Assembly: GCA_008711295.1 (NCBI GenBank)
Contig: VUYV01000101.1
Location: forward strand, 1,297,712-1,361,711
Direction of reading: 5' to 3'
DNA: 64,000 bases
Source: Anarhynchus alexandrinus
Lineage: Eukaryota; Chordata; Aves; Charadriiformes; Charadriidae
Part shown: positions 47,730 to 60,772 of the stretch, piece after piece
Numbering within the stretch: the first letter of the stretch is position 1
How the letters are laid out: every line of letters begins with the position of its first letter
The notes under the pieces: model-generated
Told to the model about the DNA's origin: nothing
The model's database searches: none
Seen by the model: only the letters and a program-made list of their open reading frames with translations
Program-made: the position numbers and the translations under genes

Positions 47730-50700
47730 ATTTGCACGAACGGACATGAACTATTTTTCTTCATTTTACTAACCTGGATGTTTAAGTCTCAAATACTTTC
47801 TGTTTTATTTTTCTCTTGCATGGCAAACTTGTTTCTTCCTCTACTTTTTTAACAGCAATACAAGTGCTATAATTTTCCTGCCTCTTATCTCTTCTGCTAC
47901 CAGATCTGCTACTGATCTTAACTTCTGATCTTAACTGAACTGATCTTAACTGAATTTCTATACTTCAATTACAGATGTGGAACAGAATTTCTTTTCCATC
48001 CTGTATAGTCACTACACCAGTTCAAGCTGGAGGAATGATGCTTTACAACTTTGTTGCCTAATCTGATTCTGTTAACTTCTCTTTCTGCCCAGCTAGGTTT
48101 CTGAAGGCAATCTTGTTCAAATTTAAGCCCTGCCTCTAGTTGCCTGGAATAGTACAAATTCCAAGCTAAAAAGTATTGAGGATTTTTTCCGCTGGTCTTG
48201 CGTGGTATAGGGAGGCAGAGGGCAGGCAGCATATATGAAATTGCAGAAGAGTGGCTGAAGGCAATAACTGAGTGGAGACAAGAGGCTTGAAATGTTGATG
48301 ACAGGGCAAGGAAACGAAGGAGGGATGACTTAGCAGAGTGGTAGAAATGAGTTGCCTCTACAAAGAAACACCCTTCTTAACCGATGTCTCCCATGGGTAC
48401 TTAAGGGTAAGAGGGTTAGAGCCAAAGAGGTATTTGATTTCCATGGGAGTTCAATGCCCACATATTTGATTGTGAAGACAGATCTGAGTGATTTGCCACA
48501 GGTCACAAGAATTTTCTCACAGAGGGAGAAACTAAAGCCATTTCTCTAGGGAGGAAAATTTGTACCTAACCACCAGGCTGTGTTGCTGCCTATGCTCAGT
48601 AGCTGAAGCATTATTTCTGAGAACTAATAGACATTACTAGAGCTATTCTGGTAATATTTCTAAGGTGGCAAATGATTCTCACTTGAAAACCTGTAGCTGA
48701 GGCACAGAAAGATTTGTGAAAAAGCAGAGAGCCAGAATTCAGATCTTCTGTGGTCCAACTGGTGCCTTACTCGGAAGTCTCTTCTTCCTCCAAGGTATCT
48801 AGGAAGCAAATCCTGAATGGCAGCAGGCATCAGCAGCAGAGACCTAATGTCTAATAAAACAAATTTCTAGATAGAAAGGCACTGATTAAGTATTACTTAA
48901 ATTTTTTTTTTTACTTAAATATTTTTTTACTTAAATTTTTCTTGGACTTCAAAATAGACTAGGGAAATCTTAAAGTGGGTATTGACAACTACATTCTAAT
49001 TTTATTAAAGTGAAGATAAAAAATATATACAGTGAAGTCAGACTAAAAATCTAGAAAATAGAATTCTTGGCACAATAATGAAACCAGAAAACATGAAAGA
49101 GAGAAGCAGATAGGCACAGCTGAACAGGGTCTTGAGGGTAAGTAGAAGTTCATGACATGAAAGATGAAAGAAAACAAGAGGAAGAATTTGGAGAGTGGAC
49201 TGACAGCTGAGGAAGTTCACTTGCTAGCTGTAAATAAGCTGCAAAAGAATAACACGAAAAAGCAAGCTATGAGAGAGAAGCCTGTGTTTAATAACCAGGT
49301 AGCTGAGGATGAAGGCGTGAAAGAATGTAACATAAGGGGTTGCTTTTTCTTTCTTTTTTTCCCCTCTCTTTTCTGTTTTGAGGTGCTGGAACTCCAGATT
49401 TTCCCTTTCTGATTAATTATAATTTCCAGTTGCAAACTATCACTGATGCTTTGTTTAGTTGCAGACGGAGTGGAACAAAATGGATATTTAATTTGCATCT
49501 AAAACTACAGAATACTTTGTCAAAATGAGACGTAGTAATTCACGGTTGTGTTTTCAAGAGCTGTCTGTCAGAGACCAATGATTTCAGGTCACTGAGTTAA
49601 GTCATCAGCAGTGCCATGCTGAACGTAACTATTTGGATGGATGATGCCTTGCAGCTGTCAGCGTGCTGAACCTACTTCTTGATGGCTCTCAGAGGACTGG
49701 TTTAATGATTGTAAAACGAAAGCATGAGTTGAACTTGAAAAGATAATGCATGGAAATCAGGAAAATGTTGGAAAGAAGGAATATTTGTTCCCTGAATAAG
49801 CATGTTTTCACTTATATGTAACAATTCGGAAAATGGAAAAGTGAAAAGGTATTTCTTTTTTCCTATCATCTTCTCTACCTAGGCAACTGCCCAAACTCTG
49901 CCACTAGTAGGTTGACACCTGCTAGTAAATAGGTTTGAATAAGAACATGATTAGCACATAGGAATAAATATGAGAACTGGAAAATGTTGCCAAATTTAAC
50001 TACAGGACCCAGATTAGTTCTCTGCCTCTTAGAGCCTACTACTTTGACAATGACTGATGACAGTAAACAGCAATTAAACCTTTTTGCCAGTTTGCTGTGT
50101 GTATTTCATGCCACGTATGGTTACAGCTTCAGTGGTTCCATATCAACACTTTGTTTTGTCTGCGTAGCTCTACGTTTTAAATGTGTTTGTTCAATCTCTT
50201 TGGGGAAGTATTTAGCAGAATTAAATCTGTGAGATTTGCAACTAGTTACATTTCATTTCAGACATAATTTCAAATATAATTACAAGCCACATCACTGAAG
50301 CTGCCTTTGAAGAGGTATGGTCCCAATACCAATGTTTGGAACAATCACCAATATTTAGAAAAGCATTAAATTTAGAAAACCAGATTTTCCTTTGAGTAAA
50401 CTTATGCCAACTTAAAGCCTGTACCAGCATTTTTAGTGATTTAGCTGAACATCGTGGTGCTTAGGAGCTGTACAAAGCCCTCAGCAGCACCTGCGCCTCA
50501 GAAGCAAACGGTGCATGAGGATCAGGAGGGGCAGTTGGTTCAGCAGCTCCCTACCGTACGCCCTCCACGCCATGCCAGAGCACAGAGCATGCTGGAGCCA
50601 TTTTGGTCCCCTCTCACCTTGTGTATGTCCCCAGCACACACTGTGTATGTATGGTGGAAAGGGTCTCTCTTGGTTGACCTGATGTGTAATGGGAGCATGT

Positions 50701-53241
50701 ATAATGAGCCATCATAAACTTGCAGCAAGTTTCAACGTCCTGCTGCGCCTTTTGGATGGGTTTCAATGCCTGAATGATGCCTGCATCCTTTATAACGGTG
50801 GCTCTCTTTCTTGCTGTAGGAAGCTTTGCTATCACTTTGTCCTTCTCTTCATCAACTCCCGATTAATCCCACTTGCCCCGATTTTTTTTTCCCTCTCCCT
50901 TCCTTACTATCTCCAACAGCTTCATCTCCCCTTTGCTCCATGTTCACCTCTGTTATTGCCATGCTGCTTTAGTGAGGCATGCCTTGCTATTGGGACACCA
51001 AATTGTTTTATGGCATATTTTTCTGGGGGGTGGTATGCAGCACCCCGTCCCGGCCATCCTGTGCTAGCAACAGTAATTGCTCTGAGCAGCTTCTCCTCCC
51101 AGATTGTCACTTCAGTGGGAGAATAGACTCTCTCAGCTCTGTTTAGTACTCTCTGAAGGTGTACCCTATTCCCCAGGGGAGCATTTAAATGCTCCCCAGT
51201 CATTTGGGTGCATGTGGTAGCAGATGGTCACTGGCTGATTAAAAGTCAGTGAGCAACTGGGAGCTTAATCAAGTTTCTCTCTTCTGTGATTACAATCCAT
51301 AGGAATAGTTGACATGGGATCTGTGACTGGAGGACCTCTAGATTTTTTTGCAACGAGGAACATGTAGCTGGAAGCAGGAGCTGGCTAAGCACAGTTACAT
51401 TCTAAGTGGTGGGAAGGGTGGTGGTGGTGGGGTGATGGAGAACCAGTGGTTGTGATTTGGTACCAGTAACAGCTCTGTCGTTCCAGGTAGTGCCCTGTTT
51501 GAAGGGAGAAACATGCGGTGTCTCTCAGTGAATGCAACTTCTTGAAGCAAACAAAATGGCTTCACATGAATCTGAGGAGTGGGTACTGTTTTCCCTGGTA
51601 CTACTACAAACTCTATTTTTCCAGATTTTTTTAAAAATGTATTTGCTATGCAAAAGTTTTCAGTGTGTAAAGGGCTGTTTGTTTTAATGCATCAGGAAAG
51701 CTGAGAATGATGTGGCATGCTTAATGGGGAACACTTAATATTGCTTATGTCTTTGGTATAAATTTTAACAACCTACGTAAAATAAAGAATATTGGTGTTG
51801 GAATTTTGGGCTTTAATTAAGGCTTCTACCTCTCTACAGAACTGTAAGTGTAGGTTTAGTATTTCTACAGAGAATGATGACTCCAGGAAGGACCTAGGAA
51901 AGAGAAAGGAAAACAGTCAGCGTAGGCTGTATATTTATACTCTGAAAAATCAACTAGCTATTCTAAAATTTATATGATTCAGCTTCACCTAAAAATTGAA
52001 AAATAATTCTGTATATTTCAAAAAATGTTATATTGTCAATGCATTATTTCCTTCAATAGAAAATAGTATTTTTAAACAAATATACATGTTAAGATAAATG
52101 CTTAGATAAATTTAGTTAACTTTTTTTTTCCTTTATGAAACATTTTTTTCTCAGAGATTTAATTCTATGATATAAAAGATTTGAAGAGACTTAACTCTGA
52201 TTAAGGAGGCAAATTGAGGTATTGTAAAGATGTATTATAATTTCACACAGAATTTTCTCTAAGTTTTCTTGCACCAATATCACTGAATACTATGGCACAC
52301 TTTGGAAAGTGATGCATTCTAGATGTGCACATTCATTTTTGTTGATTCAGCCTGGTTCCATTATTGACCAGATCTGGGACCTTTTGGAAATCTCCACACG
52401 TTTTTCCTGGATTCCCTTCCCAGGCTTCCTTCATGTAGCAAACAGAACATGGGGGCAAGGTTTACAGCTAGACCTTGTTGTAATAGGAAGGTGGGACCTG
52501 CAAAGGGCGCGTATCTACATGTAGCACCTGGAAAGTGAAACCACTGCTTGAGCCTTTTGGCACTTGGTGCAGGCCTGGTTGGCTAGCTCCTCTACCAGTG
52601 CTTCCAGGACACTGCCCGGAGCTCTCCAGGGGGGGCAATACTGCAGGAAGGGAGGTGAAAAAGCATGCTCTTCACTTGCTGCCTTCCCAGGCTCTTCTGT
52701 TTTGATCCCCAAAAAAACTGTTACTTGGAAGACCGATGTGATAGCTGTGTGACACCTTGAGTTTCTGACGGGGTTTTAAGAGTTTTAGATGTGACCTTTT
52801 CCTGTCATTAATGCTGGCTGTGTGATGTGGTTCATCTTTCTTAGTAAAATAATTTTTAGAGAGGGGAGAGCAGTGAGTAAGTCTGCCTCTCCATGAACCT
52901 AAGCACTTAAATGCATTTCTAGTGTCACATTGTGTTCAATCTAGCTGAATTGATGTTGTGCAGCAAAGTGCAGTGGCCTCTCAGTTACCAATGACATGGC
53001 TTCTGCTGACTCTTTTTCCAGCTGAAGAATCATTTTATGGAGCTTTCGTACACGGTCTTTGTTTCCAGCTTTTTTGGACTCTGTGAAAAGCAGAATCAGA
53101 ATCAAACAGGTGAAGTTCAGAAGAGTGTGAAAGCCTTGGGGGAGCTTCAGAAAGCCAAGATGAGGGAAGCAGGCTGCCTGGTGCAGGCTGAGCATCAGCA
53201 TGAAGGTGAGCTCCCTCCAGGAGGTCAGACAGAGAGGGCCA
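47730..53241. other. intergenic block, no gene recognised
   Basis: AT-rich unique sequence with a small TGATCTTAACT repeat at 47911-47956 and an ACTTAAATTTTT repeat near 48890-48945. The 145-codon ORF at 50689-51126 and its antisense partners lack any recognisable domain. Confidence 0.5.
47911..47956. repeat. short tandem repeat (TGATCTTAACT)
   Basis: Three near-identical TGATCTTAACT units with a decayed neighbour. Confidence 0.75.
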
Positions 53242-54136
53242 AATCACAGAATGAATTATAGAATTGTTAGAGTTGGAAGGGACTTTACAGATCACCTAGT
53301 TCCAACCCCCCCTTCAAAGTCCAATCCAACCTGACCTTGATCTCCTCCAGGGATGGGGCATCCCCAACTTCTCTGGGCAACCTGTTCCAGTGTCTCGCCA
53401 CCCTCAGGGTAAAGAATTTCTTCCTAAAATCTAACCTAAATCTACCCTCTTTCAGTTTAAAACTGTTACCCCTCGTCCTACCACTACACTCCCTGATAAA
53501 GAGTCCCTCCCCATCTTTCCTGTAGGCCCCCTTTAGGTACCGGAAGGCTGCTATAAGGTGTCCCCGGAGCCTTCTATTTCTCAGGCTGAACAACCCCAAC
53601 TCTCTCAGCCTGTCCTCATAGGAGAGGTGCTCCAGCCCTCTGATCATCTTCGTGGCCCTCCTCTGGACTCGCTCCAGCAGGTCCATGTCCTTCTTATGTT
53701 GGGGGCTCCAGAGCTGGATGCCATACTCCCGGTGGGATCTCACGAGAGTGGAGTAGAGGGGCAGAAATCACCTCCCTCGACCTGCTGGGCACGCTGCTTT
53801 TGACGCAGCCCAGGATACAGTTGGCCTTCTGGACTATGGGCACGCACTGCCGGCTCATATTGAACTTCTCATCCACCAACACCCCCAAGTCTCTCTCCTC
53901 AGCGCTGCTCTTGATCCATTCTCCACCCAGCCTGTACTTATGCTTGGGATTGCCCCAACTCATGTGCAGGACCTTGGACTTGGCCTGGTTGAACTTCATG
54001 ATGTTTGCACAGGCCCACCTCTCCAGCCTGTGCAGGTCCCTCTGGATGGCATCCCCTTCCCTCCAGCGTGTGGACCGCCCCACAGCGGTTGGTGTTGCCG
54101 GCAAACTTGCCGAGGGCGCACTCGATCCCACTGTAG
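53242..54136 (-). mobile_element. CR1 LINE abutting the CpG island
   Basis: About 0.9 kb, minus orientation. The tail (AATCACAGAATGAATTATAG) is partly decayed, then come the 3' UTR and RT coding DNA up to CGCACTCGATCCCACTGT. It is of the same subfamily as 60342 (GTTGGAAGGGACTTTACAG; TCAGTTTAAAACTGTTACCC). The CpG island begins where the element ends. Confidence 0.93.
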
Positions 54137-54185
54137 TGAAGCAGGAACCCATTCGGCGGTACACGGAGGCGAAACGCCTCCTCAC
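53285..54185 (-). pseudogene. CR1 ORF2 remnant, frameshifted
   Basis: Two overlapping minus frames cover the RT end. One (53694-54185) gives LHRLERWACANIMKFNQAKS, then YRLGGEWIKSSAEERDLGVL. The other (53285-53743) gives [40 protein letters not shown] and [21 protein letters not shown] frameshift near 53700-53770 separates them. The catalytic FADD region is missing because the copy is truncated, so no activity is possible. Confidence 0.82.
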
Positions 54186-55174
54186 CGAGCAGACGTCGCC
54201 CCCGCCCGTGCCGTGACCGGCTGGGGGGGGACCTTCTCCTCACGGCGGGGCAGAGGCGCGGCGCCCTCCCAGGGAAACCCGCTCCCTCACGGCTGCCCGG
54301 GGCGGACACACGTTCCCCACTCGCCTTCCTGACAAGGTCCCACTCCCCGCCCGATCCCGCTCCCACTCGGCCCCGCCGCCCTCAACGGTCGGCCCCGGTG
54401 GGGAGGGGGGCGACAGCGCAGCGGGCAGCCCGCTGGGCCCGGCCCCTCTGCGCCCGCCGCTGGCGGCAGATGAAGGCGCAGGGGGCGCCGTGTGGGAGAG
54501 CGCTGAGGCAGGAGAGAGCGGCGGGGAACCGGCTTCTCTGGCGGCCCGGCCGGGGTTGGGACGTCGCGGAACCACCCCGCTCCGCCCGGCCTCTCCCCGC
54601 GGGGCGGCGGCTGAGGCGGCCGCGGAGGCACCGGCGAGAGCGGGAAACGCGGGCGACCGGACCCTGCCCGGCCGAGAGGGACTCAGGCTGAGGCGAGCTA
54701 CGGGGTGGCTCCGACCGCGCCACCCCCCTTCTCCCAGCGAGGAGGAGATGAGCGCCAGCCCGGGCGCAGCTCCGCCCCTCAGGTAGCCGGGGCCGGGGGG
54801 GCGCTGCCGGGCCGGGGGGAGCCGCCTCACAGGGCCGCGTCGATTTCTTTGAGGGGGGGACGACGGACGGCGTCGCCGCCTGGGGCTGCGCGTTCGCGCC
54901 CCGCCAGCGGTCCCGGTCCCGGCCCGGCCCTGCCCGCGGCGGGCTCCCAACTTTCCTCGGCGTGGCAAGAAACGTGCCCGGGCGCCGCCGAGCTGCTTTG
55001 ACGTCTTGATCCTCTCCGAGAACTTAACAGGATCGCAAAACCCTTCGAGCGGCTTTTTCCCGGTGAGCCGGGCTTAGGCGGGCGGGATTCGGCTGTAATC
55101 CGCCCCTGTGGAGCGAAGGGGCGCGGAGCGGAGGGGAGAGGGGCGGCCGCGGCGGGCCCTGCCCCCCCGCCCCC

Positions 55175-55200
55175 GCCGGGCCGGGCCGGGCCGGGCAGGG
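55175..55200. repeat. GGGCC tandem run
   Basis: Four to five GGGCC/GGGCA units inside the CpG island core. Confidence 0.8.
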
Positions 55201-55259
55201 CCGCCCCGCCGGGGAGGAGGGGGTTGCCGCTGCCCCGGCTTCCCGGCACCGCCGGCGGG

Positions 55260-55430
55260 CAGCGGGGGTCCGGACCGGCACCGCCTCGGGGAAGGGCAGC
55301 GCTCGGAGGCTGGCAGCGTCGCCTGAGGGTAAGGGGACCGAAGCGCCTGCGTTCAGGCAGGCGGAGGGACGGACAGGCGGACGGACAGACAGTTTCTGAG
55401 CTCGGATACAGCGGAGGAGAGCGTGGAGAG
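55260..55430 (+). other. predicted non-coding first exon
   Basis: The right edge of this exon rests on the donor GTGGAGAG|gtgagt at 55431. An alternative donor CCTGAGG|gtaagg lies at 55329. The left edge is only a guess, as transcription from a CpG island starts over a broad zone. No long ATG frame crosses the 55431 donor convincingly, so it is likely 5' UTR, with the coding exons right of the window. Confidence 0.45.
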
Positions 55431-55562
55431 GTGAGTCTGGGAGCGGCGGCAGTAATCCTCCCGTTCTGTGTGTGAGGGTGGGATCGTGTCCTGCATCCGA
55501 CTTCGGTTCTAAACCTTAACTCAAAAGCTTTAAACAGAAATGTAACTTAGAACTTCTTTTTT

Positions 55563-55580
55563 TTATTATTATTATTATTG
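55563..55580. repeat. (ATT)n microsatellite
   Basis: Tandem ATT units just downstream of the first-exon donor. Confidence 0.8.
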
Positions 55581-58500
55581 TTTAATTTTATTTTTTTAAA
55601 TAAACGTCTTAATTTGATTAAGTGACACAAAGATCCATGTATCCACAGTTAAATTGGATTCAGGACACAAATCCGTACAGAAGTGGGGCCGGGGGGAATT
55701 ACCCCACTCCTTGGTGAGCGAGGCTTCACTTTTCTGGTTTGATCCATGTGTCTCTGCTGTCTGGTGCCTGTGGTACAGGCATGAGATTGTCAAACCCTAT
55801 ATGAAGAAAATGCTAGCAAATACTACAAGTGCACTGAAAGGAGATTGCTTTCCTGGGATTTCTGGTGCTCCTACTAAATTGACCTTGTTGTTAGCAATAT
55901 GACATCTTTTGCAAAACTCGCGTAGTGTAAACGAGGCTGTAGTGTGCCTAAGAATGTGCAAGATACAGTAATGACTATAATCAGTGTCTTTCTCTAATGC
56001 ATGGTCCACTCACTTGCTAAGAGGAAAAAAACAAAAGAAGACAAGGAAAAATGACATGAACATTAGTTTAGATGTCTGAACAAATGTTGGTACTGGTTAG
56101 TAGTGGACGCTTTTTGCTATATTTTGTTTTCCAGATTTAGATTTGTTACATTCAAAGCAAGTAGTAAGAGGATTGTTGCATTTAAAATCTCTAATTTTCA
56201 TTGTTACAACTGAGTAAATTGTAGTTTCAGATGTTAGTTTGTGAAATAACATAACTTTGTCTTCAGTAGCACATTTGTTTTTTCTCTGATATTTTTTATG
56301 TTGTTTTCTTTGAGTCTGTATGCTAAAGCACCATCTGATTAGAAAAATACACGGTGCAGATGATAATGGGACTGTCAGGATGTCTAATCAGCAAGGGTAA
56401 TCATGGTAAACAAGCAGTGAACGACTTGAGGAAAGAGCACATCAGCTTCAAATAATTATACACCATCCTTCCATGTCAGCATCTCTCAGCTCAGCCTTCT
56501 GTATACCTCTGCACATCCCAGCCTTTGTCATCCAATTTGCACCCAAGCTCTGTCATTTTGGTTCAGCACGTTATCCTGCAGCCTTCTCCAATGTTGCCAT
56601 CTCTTTTTATTAGCATCTCTTAAATCCTCTTCTGTCGAATGCCGTGTTACTGCATGTGAAACGTGACACAAATTACCCCTCATGTCTTCCTTCCCTAGCC
56701 AAATGGGATGGCTGCAATAGTTTACATAAAGTGGGCAGGGAGTGAATTTGAGTGGGTAACATTCACATGTATGCACGTGCACACATGTAAACATATATAT
56801 ATATAGTAGATACTCGTTCAGAAACTTAAACCTGCTGTGTTTTAGCTGTATACATGCCCTTGCTATATTTACTTTTAAGAGTTAATTTGGCAAATGAATG
56901 CACTGATAGAGATGTTGGCAAAACTGGTAAATTTTAGACAGTGGTTACAGAAGCCTTGCACAGAGCTTATTTTCTGTATAGAAACATGGATGCCTGCATC
57001 ATGTTAAGTCATACTAGCAATAGAAACAACATGAGGTGACTTGGTTGTCCAGTCAACTGTAATTCGTAATGTACTGTGTTTTAATTTACAATGTGATGTT
57101 CAATATACACAGCTAGTTTCTCCTGAACAGTTTCCAGTCTAAAAAATAATTCCTAGAAAATGGTCTGCAAAAATGTTTAGTAGATCTTAGAAAATTGAAC
57201 TGTATTACTAATAATTCATAGATAAAGAAGGGGAGGAAACTCAGTCCAAATAATTAAATTTATTTAAGAGATTATTTTGCTACTACAAAGTGGCAGGGAC
57301 TCAACCATCAAATTGATCAAGGAAAATCATCTACATAAATTATATATTATAAATTATACATATATCAATATGCAGTGTTGTGTGTAGTATATGCACAGCC
57401 TGGAGTATCTGTGAGATGTAGTGTATTTGTTTGACAGATCTTTACTAGTGAGGTTACTAGGCTATGTGTATAAATTGTGTGCATTTTCAGGAGGTATCAG
57501 TGCCCACAGACTGTAGAAGATGCAATATGATGTAGCAGATAGTAATAAAATTTGAAAAGTGTACTTTTAAAAGAGGTCGTAGGATTTAAGAACTGTTGAT
57601 TTAAAGTGTTACGCATAGTGATTTATGAGGTTAAGGTGGTGCAGCCAGCTTATTATTTTTTCAACCCCTTGTGCTTGATCCAGTAGCCTTTAAACAGAGC
57701 TGATTTCCATGAGAGTGTGCCAGAGTTAAATCTGCAGGTTAATTTACAGACCTCCAAATCATTGAAGAAAAAAGTTGCAGCTTGTCTTCAAATCACATTA
57801 AAAGTCCAGTGTCCAGTCTTTGAAGTCTGTTTGTTGTCTGTACTGGTTGATACATTGGAACTGCAGACACGTAACATACACAACATACATAACCTACAGC
57901 TGAACTACAACTATTACAAAGTGATGTAACAAGGATAATGTAGGTGGAGGTCAAATCCCGAAATAAATCCCAAAGTCTTACCAGGGTTGAACCTGAGAGG
58001 CTGTGTGAGGATTTGGAACATGTCTTAACTAAAATGATGTAAGTGATCCTATGCAGCTTATCACTGCTTCCATTACAATAAATAAAATGTTTTTGAAAGC
58101 CTCAAGAACAACAGTATATTACCAACTACACAAATACATAAGATCCATTATGAAATCGTATGTAAAGTCACTTTTTACTTTGTGACAGTGATACATATTT
58201 CACCTTGAAAAGCTGTTGAATTCTGCCATATTTTCTGTCTGTAGTCCTTTTAATCTAAATAAATAAGCTTTAAGAACATTAAGTGATGGTGTAAACAGCT
58301 TGATCTGCCATCATTACTTGATAAACAACTATGTTTACTTCGTATCAGAAATACTAATATTTGTTTGGTTAATAATTTTGAATTAGGTTAGGGTGAGTTA
58401 ACATATTCTGCCCAAAAGGGGAACTGCTAGAGTAGCCCAAACGTGAACTCTCAGTGCTCTTGAGAGGGAGACTATGGTAATTCAAACTTCTTTCACGGAT

Positions 58501-59765
58501 GTTTAAACTAATATGCATTATTGGACAATGTTGACAGGCTACACAGTTAATTTTGGTGGCTTAGCTGATAGCCAGCAACTCCCTAAATTTGATATAATTT
58601 GTAATATTTAAATGTGTTGGGGTTTTTTTGGCTACTGAGCATGTGCAAAATTGTCTGAAACCTAGGCCACGAAGCTGCTTGGTGTCCAGATTGCAGTGGG
58701 TGCTGAAAACAGGCATTCCTGCCGCTGCTCTGCTGTGTGTTCTCAGAGCACTGCTAACCCGTGAGAAAGTATGTGTGAGCGTGTCCCCTAATCTATTGGT
58801 AGGAGGCTCCAGAGAAAGAGGGAAGACTGTTTTTGGCTTGCTTAATCTGAAGCAGACTTGAAAAGTTTCTCATTTTTGAGGTGCAGCTCCTGAGCACAAT
58901 GCAATTTGCTGCAAATCGGTGAATGGAGTTGAGGAAGGGGTGCGTTATGGCCGTGAACTGGGTGCCACCTCCTTTTGGCCTGGAGTTAAATGCCCAGTTG
59001 TTTTCATTCTCCCATTTTAGCTTCAGTCATTTCAGTCATGGGCTAGCATATGTAGCTTCCTTCTCAGAGCCTTATTCCCAGGTAGAGCTCCTAAAATTTA
59101 GATACTGCAACCTTCGTACCTCTAGTTCTAAGTCTTTAATGTTACAGTTATCAAGAGATAAGTAGAACCCAATTTTCAAAATTAGGAAATGCTTATATGA
59201 ATCTGAAGTTTTCATGTTACTTGAACTTGTATTTGTTGTCAGACAACTGACTGTCTTGATAAAATAGGTCTTTTATCCCAGACAGTGCATATAAAATAAT
59301 TTGACACGAAGCATCAGTTGCTATTGAATCCAAAAGGAAGAGGACAAAAAAATACATGAACTATTTGCATGTTTTTAGCAGGGTAATACGTCTTTCTCAT
59401 TTAGCTCTAGTTTCAGTCTCAATGATTTATGCACTGAAAAGCAATATTCTTGAGTGTGGAATTATTATTCATCTCTTTCAGGTTAGTACAATTGGTAGCA
59501 AAGAAAGAAATACTAAGAGAAAAAGCATGTTAAAATTCTACTTCAGTGATTGGTAAAGATGTCAATCTTTCAGGATCTAGGGTTGTTTCAGATTAAGTTT
59601 TATTTTGCTGTGTGACACTGGAAAATTCTTCAACTTGAGGCAGATTTTGTTTTCCATAGTTTCACTGAGTTCTGGAAAATTAAAAAATAGAAGGATACTT
59701 TAAGGATCCAATTCTCCAATTTGATTGCCTAAAACTGGGTAACTAGATTCCGACTCAGAGGACTA

Positions 59766-59811
59766 TCTGTCTGTCTGTCTGTCTTGTCTTTCTCTCTCTC
59801 TCTGTCTCTCT
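59766..59811. repeat. (CTGT)n(TC)n microsatellite
   Basis: Compound microsatellite: CTGT units grading into TC dinucleotides. Confidence 0.85.
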
Positions 59812-60341
59812 TGTTAAATCGCTTGTGAGCTAACTACCTGTTTTAAGTGCCTAACATGGATTTATCACATTTGTCAGCCTTTAAGCAATGGAGTTTTACC
59901 CTCAGTTTAATTACTAGCTTTACATATTCAGAGCAGAGAGTGTACTTCAAAGATGACAGAGATTTTATAAAAGGCAGATGCCTACTTGCATTGGGTGTGG
60001 GTGCGCAGACTCTGGCAGGGGGCTGCAGGGGCCAGGGGCTGGACACAGCTGGTTCCAGCTGGCTTCAATGGATCCACGACAGGCACGGCTGAGCCCCTCA
60101 GCCAAGATGGTGGCACCTCAGGGAAAACGTATTTAAGAAAGGGTAAAACGCTGCACAGGCAGTGTGTGAGGAGTGAGGGGAAAAGAAGTGTGCGGAACAG
60201 CTCTGCAGACACCAAAGTCAAAGAAGAAGGAGGGGAGGCATTGTTCCAGGCACTGGAGCAGAGATTCACCTGCAGCCCATGGAGAGGACCATGCTGGAAC
60301 AGATATCCACTGTGGAGGACCCCACGTTGGAGCAAGTAGGT

Positions 60342-60772
60342 CATAGAATCACAGAATGGTTTGGGTTGGAAGGGATCTTTAAAGGTGCAACCCAACCCTC
60401 CTGCAATAAGCAGGGACATCTTCAACTAGATCAGGTTGCTCAGAGCCCCGTCCAACCTGACCTTGAATGTTTCCAGGGATGTTTCACCACCCTCATTGTA
60501 AAAAAATTATTCCTTACATCTAGTCTAAATCTACCCTCTTTTAGTTTAATATCATTACCCCTTGTCCTATCACAACAGGCCCTGCTAAAAAGTTTTTCCC
60601 CATCTTTCTTATAAGCCCCCTTTAAATACTGAAAGTCAGCAATAAAGTCTCCCTGGAGCCTTCTCTTCTCCAGGCTGAACAACCCCAACTCTCTCAGCCT
60701 GTCCTCATAGAAGAGGTGCTCCATCCCTCTGATCATCTTTGTGGCCCTCCTCTGGACTTGCTCCAACAGGTG
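60342..60772 (-). mobile_element. CR1 LINE nested in the LTR
   Basis: A minus-strand copy of about 430 nt: tail GTCATAGAATCACAGAATGG, then 3' UTR and the RT end (minus frame [20 protein letters not shown]). A short internal deletion near 60480 removes part of the 3' UTR (AGGGATG joined directly to TTTCACCACC). Flanking LTR sequence resumes at GTGGGAAGGAAACTAC, so the CR1 arrived after the LTR. Confidence 0.9.

Larger units (their letters stand above)
54170..55500 (+). promoter_or_regulatory. CpG island promoter of the next gene
   Basis: About 1.3 kb of very GC-rich, CpG-dense DNA in an otherwise AT-rich window. It contains GC-box-like strings (GGGGCGGCCGCGGCGGG at about 55140) and a GGGCC tandem run (about 55175-55200), with no TATA box. 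Two donor-like sites point to the + strand (55329 and 55431). Such islands mark broad, usually widely expressed, promoters. By conserved order next to VWA3B in mammals the gene could be INPP4A or CNGA3. Nothing in the window itself proves which. The many ORFs inside are a composition effect. Confidence 0.8.
55431..59994 (+). other. first-intron sequence of the downstream gene
   Basis: Returns abruptly to AT-rich DNA. It has an (ATT)n stretch at 55563-55580, a short (AT)n near 56792 and a CTGT/TC microsatellite at 59766-59811. No coding exon recognised. Confidence 0.5.

Noticed and set aside
50689..51126. 145-codon plus-strand ORF
   Set aside because: Hydrophobic, Cys/Leu/Phe-rich chance-like translation with competing ORFs on both strands and no family resemblance.
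33288..53241. Search for CNGA3 between VWA3B and the CpG island
   Set aside because: No long ion-channel exon or recognisable transmembrane/cyclic-nucleotide-binding coding sequence is present on either strand.
54240..54968. 242-codon minus-strand ORF, the longest in the window, plus several other long ORFs in the same region
   Set aside because: It lies in the CpG island, where stop codons are rare by composition. The product is low-complexity Arg/Pro/Ala/Gly with no domain.
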